64,000 nt of DNA from Cellulomonas humilata. GTDB lineage: Bacteria > Actinomycetota > Actinomycetes > Actinomycetales > Cellulomonadaceae. Made by a program: the position numbers and the translations under genes. The stretch is taken from NCBI RefSeq assembly GCF_030814415.1, contig NZ_JAUSVB010000001.1, positions 1,227,854 to 1,291,853 on the forward strand, written 5' to 3'. Shown one piece after another: positions 41,741 through 50,082 of this stretch (position 1 is the stretch's first letter; the number at the start of each line of letters is the position of its first letter). The notes below the pieces were generated by a model. It saw only the letters and a program-made list of their open reading frames with translations, was not told where the DNA came from and made no database searches.

Positions 41741-42140
41741 TCTCGGTGGACGACGAGCTCTGCACGCGCGGACCGGGGATCAGGACCGAGAGGACCAGGC
41801 TGACGATCGAGATGATGATGGCGCCCCAGCACGCGACACCGAAGTTGTCGATCCGCAGACCCCAGCTGGTCGCCTCGGTGATCCAGGCGGTCAGCATGAG
41901 CATGAGGGCGTTCACGATGATGGTGAACAGGCCGAGCGTGAGGATGTACAGCGGGATCGAGATGAACGCGACGATCGGCTTGACGATGGCGTTGACCAGC
42001 CCGAACACCAGCGCGATGAGCAGGATGATCGCGAGCGTCTCCCAGTTGCTGTCGCCGCCGACGATCGACAGGCCGGGCAGGATCAGCGTCGCGAACCAGA
42101 TGGCGACGCCGTTGATGAGCACGCGGACGAGGAAGGCCAT
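41730..42140 (-). CDS. phage-holin-like (holin 4 superfamily IV / YvlD) membrane protein
   Basis: A 136-aa protein with four transmembrane helices: the family start MAFLVRVLINGVAIWFATLILPGLSI, the middle LIALVFGLVNAIVKPIVAFISIPLYILTLGLF, and a C-terminal helix pair. The annotation name comes from phage_holin_4_2; chromosomal copies such as YvlD are not phage genes and no prophage is present. Start ATG 42140, with a minus-strand CAGGAT 6 nt upstream that may serve as -10, or as AGGA RBS. Confidence 0.88.
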   Translation of the reverse strand: MAFLVRVLINGVAIWFATLILPGLSIVGGDSNWETLAIILLIALVFGLVNAIVKPIVAFISIPLYILTLGLFTIIVNALMLMLTAWITEATSWGLRIDNFGVACWGAIIISIVSLVLSVLIPGPRVQSSSSTEISY

Positions 42141-42273
42141 GCGCCGATCCTGCCATCGGTCGCGCGGGTCGGTCAGCGGCGCGCTGCCGGATTCGCCCAC
42201 CCCGGAGCGACGCGGCCGCGAGGTGACCTGTGATCCTCGGGGCCCCGGTCGGCGCGCCCGCGACGGGCGATGG

Positions 42274-42279
42274 CATGCT
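42274..42279 (+). promoter_or_regulatory. -10-like element before hisC/pat gene
   Basis: CATGCT ends 6 nt before the GTG at 42286. Confidence 0.35.
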
Positions 42280-42285
42280 GAGCCC

Positions 42286-43353
42286 GTGACTCGCGTCCCC
42301 TTGCGTCCGGCCCTGGCAGACCTGCCGCCCTACGTCCCAGGGGCTCGCGTCCCGGTCGGCGCCGCGGCGTTCAAGCTGTCGTCCAACGAGAACCCGTACC
42401 CGCCCCTGCCGTCGGTGGTGCTGGCCATCTCCGACGCGGCCGAGGACGTCAACCGGTACCCGGACATGTACGCGACGGAGCTGGTCGGGGCCATCGCGGC
42501 GTCGCTCGGCGTCACGCCCGAGAACATCGTGGCCGGGTGCGGCTCGGTCGCGGTGCTGGGGCACGTGCTCACCGCGGTGTGCCAGCCGGACGACGAGGTC
42601 GTGGTGCCGTGGCGCTCGTTCGAGGCGTACCCGATCGCGGTGACGCTGGCCGGCGCCCGGGGCGTGCACGTGCCGGTCGGCGACGACGGTCGGCTGGACC
42701 TGGAGGCGATGGCCGCGGCGATCACCCCGCGGACCAGGGCCGTGCTGGTGTGCACCCCGAACAACCCCACCGGACCCGCGGTGCACGCCGACGAGCTGGC
42801 CACGTTCCTGGCGGCAGTCCCGAAGGACGTGCTCGTCGTGCTCGACGAGGCCTACGTCGAGTTCGTCCGCGACCCGCAGGCGCCGGATGGTCTGGCCGTG
42901 TTCGCGGACCACCCGAACGTGGTGCTGCTGCGCACGTTCTCCAAGGCGTTCGGCCTGGCCGGTCTCCGGGTGGGCTACGCGGTCGCGCGTCCTCGCCTCG
43001 CGGCGGGGATCCGGGCGGCGTCCACGCCGTTCGGCGTCTCCCACGTCGGCCAGCTCGCCGCCCTCGCGTCGCTGCGCGCGACCGCCGAGCTCATGACCAG
43101 GGTCGACGCGATCGTCACCGAGCGCTCGCGCCTCCTGGCCGGGCTCCGGCAGCAGGGCTGGACCGTCCCGGACAGCCAGGCCAACTTCGTCTGGCTGGCG
43201 CTCGGCGACCACTCGACGGCGTTCGCCGAGCGTTCCGGGCGCGCCGGCGTGCTCGTCCGGCCGTTCCAGGGAGACGGCGTCCGGGTGAGCGTCGGTGAGC
43301 CCGAGGCGACCGATCTGCTGCTCGAGATCACCGCGGAGTGGCTCGCTCGCTGA
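42286..43353 (+). CDS. hisC: histidinol-phosphate / aromatic aminotransferase (HisC/Pat)
   Basis: A 355-aa fold-type I PLP aminotransferase. Seen: FKLSSNENPYPPLPSV at ~28, GCGSVAVLGHVL (~85), the substrate-site motif CTPNNPTGP (~155), DEAYVEF (~185), the PLP lysine in RTFSKAFGLAGLRVGY (~220) and the C-terminal VRPFQGDGVRVSVG. Actinobacteria often have a HisC paralogue, Pat, for phenylalanine/tyrosine synthesis. A histidine operon is absent here, so Pat is at least as likely. GTG start, probably leaderless. Confidence 0.88.
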   Translation: MTRVPLRPALADLPPYVPGARVPVGAAAFKLSSNENPYPPLPSVVLAISDAAEDVNRYPDMYATELVGAIAASLGVTPENIVAGCGSVAVLGHVLTAVCQPDDEVVVPWRSFEAYPIAVTLAGARGVHVPVGDDGRLDLEAMAAAITPRTRAVLVCTPNNPTGPAVHADELATFLAAVPKDVLVVLDEAYVEFVRDPQAPDGLAVFADHPNVVLLRTFSKAFGLAGLRVGYAVARPRLAAGIRAASTPFGVSHVGQLAALASLRATAELMTRVDAIVTERSRLLAGLRQQGWTVPDSQANFVWLALGDHSTAFAERSGRAGVLVRPFQGDGVRVSVGEPEATDLLLEITAEWLAR

Positions 43354-43421
43354 CGGTCCGGGGGGAGGTGTGGACACTCCACAAGGGTGTTCGCCGAGGC
43401 TTGTGCGGGTCCTTCTCGCGC

Positions 43422-43456
43422 AACCTACGGTGCCGTAGCCTACGCTGTCGTAGGTT
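43422..43456. promoter_or_regulatory. nested palindromes upstream of the 2-oxoacid dehydrogenase operon
   Basis: Outer arms AACCTACG (43422-43429) and CGTAGGTT (43449-43456). Within are two shorter palindromes, CTACGGTGCCGTAG and CTACGCTGTCGTAG. So four CTACG half-sites lie in 35 bp, 54 bp before the E1alpha start. Likely a dimer-of-dimers operator. Confidence 0.7.
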
Positions 43457-43509
43457 TCGAGCATCACCCCGGCGCGGCCCCCCGCCGCTGCACCGCGAAG
43501 GAGAACCGC

Positions 43510-44655
43510 GTGGTCCCGAACGGCCCCCAGACCGACGACGGCCTCGTGCAGCTGCTGACCCCCACAGGCCAGCGCACCGCACACCCCGACTACGACCCGC
43601 GCATCGCCCACCTCGGCGCCGACGGGCTGCGTGCGCTCTACCGCGACATGGTGCTCGTCCGACGGTTCGACAACGAGGCGACGTCGCTGCAGCGCCAGGG
43701 CGAGCTGGCCCTCTACGCGCAGTGCCTCGGCCAGGAGGCCGCGCAGATCGGCTCCGGCCGCGCGCTGGCCCCGCAGGACCAGGTGTTCCCCAGCTACCGC
43801 GAGCACGGGGTCGCGTACACGCGCGGCGTGGACCTGGCGGACGTGCTGCGGCTGTTCCGCGGCATCGACCACGGCGGCTGGGACCCGACGGCGTACGGGT
43901 TCCACCTGTACACGCTGGTCATCGGCTCGCACACGCTGCACGCCACGGGCTACGCCATGGGGCTGCAGCGCGACGGCGCGGTCGGCACGGGCGACCCGGC
44001 GCGGGACTCGGCCGTCGTCACGTACTTCGGCGACGGGTCCACCTCGCAGGGTGACGTCAACGAGGCGCTCGTGTTCGCCGCGGTGAACAACGCCCCGGTC
44101 GTCTTCTTCTGCCAGAACAACCAGTGGGCAATCTCGGAGCCCACCAGCCGGCAGTCCCGCGTCCCGCTGGCCGACCGCGGCCTCGGCTTCGGCATCCCGA
44201 GCGTGCGGGTGGACGGCAACGACGTCCTGGCCACCTACGCGGTGACGGCGGAGGCGCTCGAGCGGGCGCGCTCGGGCGGGGGCCCGACGTTCATCGAGGC
44301 GTTCACGTTCCGGATGGGGGCGCACACCACCTCCGACGACCCGAGCCGCTACCGCTCGGCCGCCGAGGAGGAGTACTGGCGTCAGCGCGACCCGATCGAC
44401 CGGCTGCGGCTGTACCTGGAGGACTGCGGCGAGCTGCCGCAGGACTACGTCGACGCCCTGGCTGCCGAGGGCGACGCGCTCGGCGAGCGCATCCGGACCG
44501 CGGTGCGCGCCATGGGCCGCCCGTCGGCCGCGTCGATGTTCGAGCACGTGTACGCGACGCCGCACTCGGTCGTGGAGTCCGAGCGCCAGTGGTTCGAGTC
44601 CTACGAAGCGTCCTTCCTCGATGCCGGGCAGAGCCGTGAGGGGAGCCACCGATGA
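43510..44655 (+). CDS. pdhA: 2-oxoacid dehydrogenase E1 component, alpha subunit
   Basis: A 381-aa thiamine-diphosphate E1 alpha subunit. Seen: MVLVRRFDNEATSLQRQGEL (~43), FPSYREHGVAYTRG, and the ThDP-binding GDGSTSQGDVNEAL...QNN (~180-208). The phosphorylatable-loop region FRMGAHTTSDDPSRYR sits near 265. It decarboxylates pyruvate or branched-chain 2-oxoacids together with E1beta. The TSDDP form is typical of branched-chain-type E1 in actinobacteria, so substrate is uncertain. GTG 43510 chosen for AAGGAG 7 nt upstream; a frame extending further upstream would run through the operator. Overlaps E1beta by 4 bp. Confidence 0.9.
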   Translation: MVPNGPQTDDGLVQLLTPTGQRTAHPDYDPRIAHLGADGLRALYRDMVLVRRFDNEATSLQRQGELALYAQCLGQEAAQIGSGRALAPQDQVFPSYREHGVAYTRGVDLADVLRLFRGIDHGGWDPTAYGFHLYTLVIGSHTLHATGYAMGLQRDGAVGTGDPARDSAVVTYFGDGSTSQGDVNEALVFAAVNNAPVVFFCQNNQWAISEPTSRQSRVPLADRGLGFGIPSVRVDGNDVLATYAVTAEALERARSGGGPTFIEAFTFRMGAHTTSDDPSRYRSAAEEEYWRQRDPIDRLRLYLEDCGELPQDYVDALAAEGDALGERIRTAVRAMGRPSAASMFEHVYATPHSVVESERQWFESYEASFLDAGQSREGSHR

Positions 44656-45638
44656 CCACCATCACGTTCGCCAAGGCGATCAACCACGGGCTGCGCAAGG
44701 CGCTCGAGCAGAGCCCCAAGGTGCTCCTCATGGGGGAGGACATCGGGGCGCTCGGCGGGGTCTTCCGCGTGACCGACGGGCTGCAGAAGGACTTCGGCCA
44801 GGAGCGCGTCGTCGACACCCCGCTCGCCGAGTCGGGCATCGTCGGGACCGCGATCGGGCTGGCGATGCGCGGCTACCGGCCCGTGTGCGAGATCCAGTTC
44901 GACGGGTTCATCTTCCCGGCGTTCGACCAGATCACGACGCAGCTGGCCAAGATGCACTACCGGTCGAAGGGGCGCCTGAACCTCCCCGTCGTCATCCGCG
45001 TGCCGTACGGCGGCGGGATCGGCGCGGTCGAGCACCACAGCGAGTCGCCCGAGGCGCTGTTCGCGCACACGGCCGGCCTGCGGGTGATCAGCCCGTCCAG
45101 CCCCGCCGAGGCGTTCACGATGATCCAGCAGGCGATCGCCTCCCCGGACCCGGTGCTCTTCTTCGAGCCCAAGGGTCGCTACTGGGAGAAGGGCGACGTC
45201 GACCTGGACGCCGCGGTGGACGCCCCGCACCCCGCGCTGGACACCGCGAAGGTCCTCCGCGCCGGCACCGACCTGACGCTCGTCGCGTACGGGCCCACGG
45301 TGCAGACCGCGCTCAAGGCCGCCGAGACGGCCGCCGCCGAGGGCACCAGCATCGAGGTCGTCGACCTGCGGACCCTGTCGCCGCTCGACACCGCCACGGT
45401 CGCGGCTTCGGTCCAGCGGACCGGTCGCTGCGTCGTCGTGCACGAGGCCCCCGTCCTCTACGGCACGGGCGCCGAGGTGGCCGCACGCATCACCGAGGAC
45501 TGCTTCTTCCACCTGGAGGCACCCGTCCTGCGCGTGGGCGGCTTCCACACCCCGTACCCGGTGGCCAAGATCGAGCACGACTACCTGCCCGGGCTCGACC
45601 GCGTCCTCGACGCCGTCGACCGCTCGCTGGCCTTCTGA
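44652..45638 (+). CDS. pdhB: 2-oxoacid dehydrogenase E1 component, beta subunit
   Basis: A 328-aa E1 beta subunit (transketolase pyrimidine-binding plus C-terminal domain). Seen: FAKAINHGLRKALEQSPKVLLMGEDIG at the N-terminus with the catalytic Glu of the family, DTPLAESGIVGTAIGLAMRG (~56), the loop RVPYGGGIGAVEHHSESPEALFAHTAG (~118), and VVDLRTLSPLDTATV (~235). Pairs with the E1alpha gene (ATGA overlap) and is followed after 10 bp by E2. Confidence 0.94.
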   Translation: MTTITFAKAINHGLRKALEQSPKVLLMGEDIGALGGVFRVTDGLQKDFGQERVVDTPLAESGIVGTAIGLAMRGYRPVCEIQFDGFIFPAFDQITTQLAKMHYRSKGRLNLPVVIRVPYGGGIGAVEHHSESPEALFAHTAGLRVISPSSPAEAFTMIQQAIASPDPVLFFEPKGRYWEKGDVDLDAAVDAPHPALDTAKVLRAGTDLTLVAYGPTVQTALKAAETAAAEGTSIEVVDLRTLSPLDTATVAASVQRTGRCVVVHEAPVLYGTGAEVAARITEDCFFHLEAPVLRVGGFHTPYPVAKIEHDYLPGLDRVLDAVDRSLAF

Positions 45639-45648
45639 GGAGACCGTC

Positions 45649-47178
45649 GTGCCGACCTTCCAGCAGTTCCCGCTCCCGGACGCGGGCGAAGGCCTGACCG
45701 AGGCCGAGATCGTCGCCTGGCACGTCGCCGTCGGCGACACCGTCGAGGTGAACCAGACGATCGTCGAGATCGAGACCGCGAAGTCGCTGGTGGACCTGCC
45801 GAGCCCGTGGTCGGGCGTCGTGACGCGTCTCATGGTGGAGCCCGGCCAAACCGTCGACGTCGGGACGCCGATCATCGAGGTCGACACCGACCCGGACGGC
45901 GCCGCACCGGCCGACGAGGAGCCGCCCGCCGTCACCGCGGCGGCCGTGCAGCCGTCCGGCGGCGCGGTCGAGCACGGGCACCGTGGCGGAGGGGACCGGC
46001 ACGCGGGCGTGGAGCCCGGGGGTTCCGACGAGATCGCAGCGGCCCGCGCAGACCGCGCGGTCGCGCCGCAGCCAGAACCTGCTGCGCGGGAGGCGGTGCT
46101 CGTCGGCTACGGGCTCGCCGAGCCCGCCACCGGCCGCCGTGGCCGGACCGCGGACGGCTCACCGGCCGCCGTGACCCCGTCGGCACCCGTCGCCGTCACC
46201 ACACCGTCGGCACCAGCTGCCGTCGCCACGCCGTCGGCACTCGCCGCCACCTCCTCGCAGCGCGAGGCCACCCGGCACGCGCTCGCCAAGCCCCCGGTCC
46301 GCAAGCTGGCCCGCGAGCTGGGTGTGGACCTGGACTCCATCTCGCCCACGGGCCCCGGCGGCATCGTCACACGCGAGGACGTGCTGGGCCGCGCGGCGCA
46401 GGCGGAGGCGCGCACCCTGGCCACCTACCCCGGCGACGACGCCCCCTGGCTGGCCAGCGGCACGGTCTCCTCCGACGGCCGCCAGACGCGCGTGCCCGTG
46501 AAGTCGGTGCGCAAGCGGACCGCGGAGGCCATGGTCACCAGCGCGTTCACGGCCCCGCACGTCACGGTCTTCCACACGGTCGACGTCACCAAGACCATGA
46601 AGCTGGTCGAGCGACTGCGGGCCGACCGCGAGTTCTCCGACGTCCGCGTCACGCCCCTGCTCATCGCTGCCAAGGCCCTCATGCTCGCCGTGCGCCGGCA
46701 CCCGGAGATCAACGGGAGCTGGGACGAGGCGACGCAGGAGATCGTCTACAAGCACTACATCAACCTCGGGATCGCGGCGGCGACCCCCCGCGGGCTCGTC
46801 GTGCCGAACATGAAGGACGCGCACCGCCTGAACCTCAAGGACCTGGCGAGCGCGCTCGCGGACCTGACGGCGACCGCGCGGGCCGGCAAGACGTCGCCCA
46901 CGGACATGTCCGACGGCACCATCACGATCACCAACGTCGGCGTCTTCGGCATCGACACGGGCACCCCGATCATCAACCCCGGGGAGGCGGCGATCCTGGC
47001 GTTCGGCGCCATCCGGGAGCAGCCGTGGGTGCACAAGGGCAAGATCCGGATCCGGCACGTCACGCAGCTGGCGCTGAGCTTCGACCACCGCCTGGTGGAC
47101 GGGGCGCTGGGCTCGCAGGTGCTCGCGGACGTCGCGCGCGTCCTGCACGACCCCTCGCACGGCCTCGTCTGGGGCTGA
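45649..47178 (+). CDS. 2-oxoacid dehydrogenase E2 (dihydrolipoamide acyltransferase)
   Basis: A 509-aa E2. One lipoyl domain (~4-78) has the lipoylated lysine K45 in EIETAKSLVDL. A long Ala/Pro/Thr linker (~85-205) includes a near-repeated TPSAPAAVATPSALA segment. The peripheral subunit-binding domain is at ~212-246 (KPPVRKLARELGVDLDSISPTGPGGIVTREDV), and the catalytic domain (~275-505) has the active-site motif SFDHRLVDGALG near 488. GTG start. No E3 gene follows, so lipoamide dehydrogenase must come from elsewhere. With E1alpha/E1beta this is a complete E1-E2 operon. Confidence 0.93.
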   Translation: MPTFQQFPLPDAGEGLTEAEIVAWHVAVGDTVEVNQTIVEIETAKSLVDLPSPWSGVVTRLMVEPGQTVDVGTPIIEVDTDPDGAAPADEEPPAVTAAAVQPSGGAVEHGHRGGGDRHAGVEPGGSDEIAAARADRAVAPQPEPAAREAVLVGYGLAEPATGRRGRTADGSPAAVTPSAPVAVTTPSAPAAVATPSALAATSSQREATRHALAKPPVRKLARELGVDLDSISPTGPGGIVTREDVLGRAAQAEARTLATYPGDDAPWLASGTVSSDGRQTRVPVKSVRKRTAEAMVTSAFTAPHVTVFHTVDVTKTMKLVERLRADREFSDVRVTPLLIAAKALMLAVRRHPEINGSWDEATQEIVYKHYINLGIAAATPRGLVVPNMKDAHRLNLKDLASALADLTATARAGKTSPTDMSDGTITITNVGVFGIDTGTPIINPGEAAILAFGAIREQPWVHKGKIRIRHVTQLALSFDHRLVDGALGSQVLADVARVLHDPSHGLVWG

Positions 47179-47195
47179 GCCGCGCGTCGCCGTGT

Positions 47196-47201
47196 GACAC
47201 T
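47196..47201 (+). promoter_or_regulatory. -10-like element before unknown gene
   Basis: GACACT ends 6 nt before the ATG at 47208. Confidence 0.4.
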
Positions 47202-47207
47202 CGCCCG

Positions 47208-47843
47208 ATGATCCGGACCCTCACCGAGCACGACGACCTCGAGCTCGAACGGGTCGGCTACGAGCGCGGGGACGTCCTGCGTCCGGGCACGGGCAGGCCG
47301 GACGCGCACCGCTACCGGGTCGAGGTGGCCAACCCGCTGGTGCTGGACGGCCTGGTCCTGCTGGAGGAGGACGCCGGCGCGTACCGGTTCCTGGACACCA
47401 ACCGCGTCCCGCTGACCGTGCGCGACCTGCGCCGGTTCCGGGTCCTGGTCAAGGTGTCCGAGGCGAGCCCGGCCGCCCGCGAAGCGACCGGCATCGCGTC
47501 GCAGCCGTCGTCGCCGGACCTCGCCGACCTGCGCGACGACGCCCTCGACAACGGCCTGCTGGACGGGGTCGACTTCGCGATCGGCGCGACCACCGCGGTG
47601 GAGGCCATCACGTTCGACGAGGGTTTCACCGTCGGCTACCGCGACGCCGGCACCACCAGCACCCTGTTCGCGTCGCGGTCGTTCGCGCAGGCGCGTGCGG
47701 TGTTCCTCGACGAGGCGTGCTGGCTCGGTGCCGAGCGGGGGCGCGGGCCGTACGTCGGTCGTGACCAGGCCGTCGGCACGGAGGAGTGGACCGTGGCCAT
47801 GGTGGTGGCGGCGTACGAACGGCGGCTTCTCGAAGGCCCGTAG
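47208..47843 (+). CDS. hypothetical protein, 211 aa
   Basis: Not recognised. A soluble acidic protein with no signal peptide or membrane helix. N-terminal beta-rich half (DLELERVGYERGDVLRP, RYRVEVANPLVLDGLVLLEEDAG) and a C-terminal half with FAIGATTAVEAITFDEGFTVGYRDAG. The start ATG 47208 lies in the leaderless arrangement, 29 nt after the E2 stop, so it may be read from its own promoter rather than as fourth gene of the dehydrogenase operon. Confidence 0.75.
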   Translation: MIRTLTEHDDLELERVGYERGDVLRPGTGRPDAHRYRVEVANPLVLDGLVLLEEDAGAYRFLDTNRVPLTVRDLRRFRVLVKVSEASPAAREATGIASQPSSPDLADLRDDALDNGLLDGVDFAIGATTAVEAITFDEGFTVGYRDAGTTSTLFASRSFAQARAVFLDEACWLGAERGRGPYVGRDQAVGTEEWTVAMVVAAYERRLLEGP

Positions 47844-47927
47844 GAACTCTGCTCCCGGACTGCACACCTGGGCGTCGAGCCGCGTTCTAGGTGGGTACGC
47901 ACATCCGCACGCAGCTCGGAGGCCCTC

Positions 47928-48479
47928 ATGGACGTCACCACCACGAACCACAGTCCCACCCGCCGCCTCGTGGCCATCGGAGTCGTCGCGGCTGGTCTGT
48001 GCGTCGCCGGCACGGGGATCGCGGCCGCGGCGGCGCCGACCTCGGCCCTGTCCCGGTCGGTCACGGAGATCCTGCAGTCCGCGGGCGTCGACTGGTCGAC
48101 GATGCCCGAGGGGTACACGCCGGAGCAGTACGAGGCGTTCTGGGGGGCCGGGTACACGCCCGAGAACGTCGAGGAGCTCGGCGCGCTGTGGAACCTGGAG
48201 GCCACCGAGACGAAGGCGCGCGCGGGCCAGCTGATCCTCGACGGGCAGCCGGTGCCGGTGCCCGCCGGGGGCAGCACGCCGACCGAGCCCGCCGTGGTGC
48301 TCACGGACGAGCAGTTCGAGGCGTTCTGGAACGCCGGGTACACCGCCGAGGACATCGAGGCGATCGGCGCGATCTGGCACAGCGAGTTCGTCGAGACCAA
48401 GGCGCGTGTCGGCCAGATGATCCTGGACGGGCAGACTCCTCCCGTGCCGCCCAGCGGGACGCCCGCCGGCCAGTCCTGA
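47928..48479 (+). CDS. secreted protein with two FW-GYT-LW-ETKA repeats, undescribed family
   Basis: A 183-aa secreted protein. A signal/anchor helix (~13-36, Ala-rich end IAAAAAPTS) is followed by a leader SVTEILQSAGVDWSTMPEGYT and two ~46-aa repeats (~65-110 and ~126-172). The shared pattern is EQ(Y/F)EAFWxAGYTxEdxExxGAxW, then ETKARxGQxILDGQ. Each repeat is predicted as three short helices. I recognise no named family. A paralogue with the same leader and repeats is the last gene of this cluster (50079-50726). The intervening genes encode an amidoligase-like enzyme and an ECF sigma factor. GGAGG lies 6 nt before the ATG. Confidence 0.85.
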   Translation: MDVTTTNHSPTRRLVAIGVVAAGLCVAGTGIAAAAAPTSALSRSVTEILQSAGVDWSTMPEGYTPEQYEAFWGAGYTPENVEELGALWNLEATETKARAGQLILDGQPVPVPAGGSTPTEPAVVLTDEQFEAFWNAGYTAEDIEAIGAIWHSEFVETKARVGQMILDGQTPPVPPSGTPAGQS

Positions 48480-48517
48480 GCCCGTCGCCCGGCACGACCC
48501 TGCGTGAGGAGAACGAC

Positions 48518-49537
48518 GTGGACGAGCTGTCGCTGCGGACCGGGTTCGAGATCGAGCTGCTGGCACCCGCGGGATCGGACCGGCAGGTGCTGGCCGACGA
48601 GCTCGCCGCGCGCCGGGGCGTTCAGGTGCGGCGGTCCTTCCACACCGACTCCGAGCCGTCGGTCGTGCCGGGCGTCGGCGTCTTCCGGCACCTGTCACCG
48701 GCGTTCGACGTGGTCGACGCCGACGGGCGCCCGGTGGCGCGGCTGGTCGACGACATCACCATCGAGGCCGACCTGCCGCTCCGGGGCCCGGGGCGGCAAG
48801 GGTGGTACCGGGTCCTGTGCGACGACGCCCGGCTGCTGCGGCTGGTCGAGCGGCACGCCGACCCCGACGCCCCGCTGAGCACCGTGCTCGACCCGGTCGC
48901 CGAGCTGTTCGGGGTGCGCGCCGAGGTCGTCGGCCGCGCGGTCCGGGTGGACGACGCCCGCGGCGCCACCGTCGCCGTGGCGATGCCGCTGCCGGCGGGG
49001 CGGGAGCGCCCGTGCGAGATCATCACGCCGCCGATCGAGACCGACCACGCGGCGGCGCTCGAGCGGCTGCTGGTCCCGGCGCGCGAGCTCGGTTTCACGG
49101 TCCCGCAGGAGGCCGCGGTGCACCTGCACGTCGACGGGGCACCGTTCCGCCGGCCGGAGGCCTTCGCCAACGCCGTCCGGCTGTTCGGGCACTGGCGGCA
49201 CCAGCTGTGGGCGGCGCTGGACACCAACCCCGCGTGCCGCCGGCTGGCTCCGCTGCCCGACGCGCTGCTGGACCTCGTCGAGACGAGCGACGACGCGCGG
49301 GCACAGGCCACCGGCCTCACCAAGTACGCCGACGTCAACCTCACCCAGCTCGTCACCGCGACGCCCCTGCGCGACACGCTCGAGGTGCGGATCCTGCCGG
49401 GCGCGATCGACGGCCCGAGCATCGTGCGGCGAGCGGCACTGGTCGAGGCGCTGCTCGCCCGCTGCCTCGACCCGAGCCCGCTGCCGCGCCCGGACGAGGG
49501 CGCGACGCTGGACGACCTTCTCGGGGTCCGTCGGTGA
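48518..49537 (+). CDS. amidoligase-family enzyme (putative ATP-dependent amide ligase)
   Basis: A 339-aa protein with features of the putative amidoligase family (COOH-NH2 ligase fold, related to gamma-glutamylcysteine ligase): TGFEIELLAP at the N-terminus, SFHTDSEPSVVPG (~40), CEIITPPIETDHAAALERLL (~165), the HxH pair in AAVHLHVDGAPF (~200), KYADVNLTQL (~270) and LEVRILPGAIDGPS (~290). Such enzymes form amide or isopeptide bonds with ATP; the substrate here is unknown. GTG start with GAGGAG 6 nt upstream. It overlaps the sigma-factor gene by 4 bp and lies 38 bp after the secreted repeat protein. Confidence 0.78.
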   Translation: MDELSLRTGFEIELLAPAGSDRQVLADELAARRGVQVRRSFHTDSEPSVVPGVGVFRHLSPAFDVVDADGRPVARLVDDITIEADLPLRGPGRQGWYRVLCDDARLLRLVERHADPDAPLSTVLDPVAELFGVRAEVVGRAVRVDDARGATVAVAMPLPAGRERPCEIITPPIETDHAAALERLLVPARELGFTVPQEAAVHLHVDGAPFRRPEAFANAVRLFGHWRHQLWAALDTNPACRRLAPLPDALLDLVETSDDARAQATGLTKYADVNLTQLVTATPLRDTLEVRILPGAIDGPSIVRRAALVEALLARCLDPSPLPRPDEGATLDDLLGVRR

Positions 49538-50082
49538 TCGCCGGGACGGACAGCGCGGCGATCCCGGTGGTCGACCCGGAGCCGGTCCTGGACGACCTGG
49601 TCCGTGTCCACCTCGCCGGGCTGCTGCGGTACGCGACGGTCCTGACGGGCGACGGGCACACCGCCGCCGACCTGGTCCAGGAGGTGCTCCTGCGGGCGCA
49701 CGTGCGCTGGACCCGGATCTCCCTCATGCAGCGGCCCGACCTGTACCTGCGCCGGATGGTCACCAACGAGCACCTCTCGTGGCGTCGCCGCTGGCACGTG
49801 CGGACCATCCGGCCCGCGACCGACGAGACCCTCGCCGCCCACGCGGAGGCGCACGGCGACCACGCCCACGGGGTCGTCGAGGAGGACGCGATGTGGAGGC
49901 ACCTCGAAGCGCTGCCCCCGCGACAACGGACCGTGCTGGTCCTGCGGTACTACGAGGGCCTCAGCGACGCGGAGATCTCCGAGGTCCTGGGCACCTCCCC
50001 GGCCACCGTCCGGTCCCACGCCAGCCGAGCGCTGGCCACCCTGCGCGACACCGACCTCTCGACCCCACCGGAGCAGCGATGA
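49534..50082 (+). CDS. SigE-family ECF sigma factor
   Basis: A 182-aa ECF sigma factor: sigma-2 region HLAGLLRYATVLTGDGHTAADLVQEVLLRAHVRW (~22-56) with YLRRMVTNEHLSWRRRWHVR, and sigma-4 region LPPRQRTVLVLRYYEGLSDAEISEVLGTSPATVRSHASRALATLR (~127-171). This is the actinobacterial SigE-family pattern. GTG start in GTGA overlap with the amidoligase gene. The next gene (ATGA overlap) encodes a membrane protein with a cytoplasmic N-terminus, the place of an anti-sigma factor. Confidence 0.92.
   Translation: MIAGTDSAAIPVVDPEPVLDDLVRVHLAGLLRYATVLTGDGHTAADLVQEVLLRAHVRWTRISLMQRPDLYLRRMVTNEHLSWRRRWHVRTIRPATDETLAAHAEAHGDHAHGVVEEDAMWRHLEALPPRQRTVLVLRYYEGLSDAEISEVLGTSPATVRSHASRALATLRDTDLSTPPEQR

Noticed and set aside
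41730..42140. Prophage remnant suggested by the holin-like name
   Set aside because: The protein is a chromosomal YvlD-type protein; no other phage gene, integrase or att site is present.
47843..47848. GGAACT as an ECF -35 element for the repeat-protein operon
   Set aside because: No matching -10 (CGTC/CGTT) at 15-17 bp; the nearest CGTC is 25 bp away.
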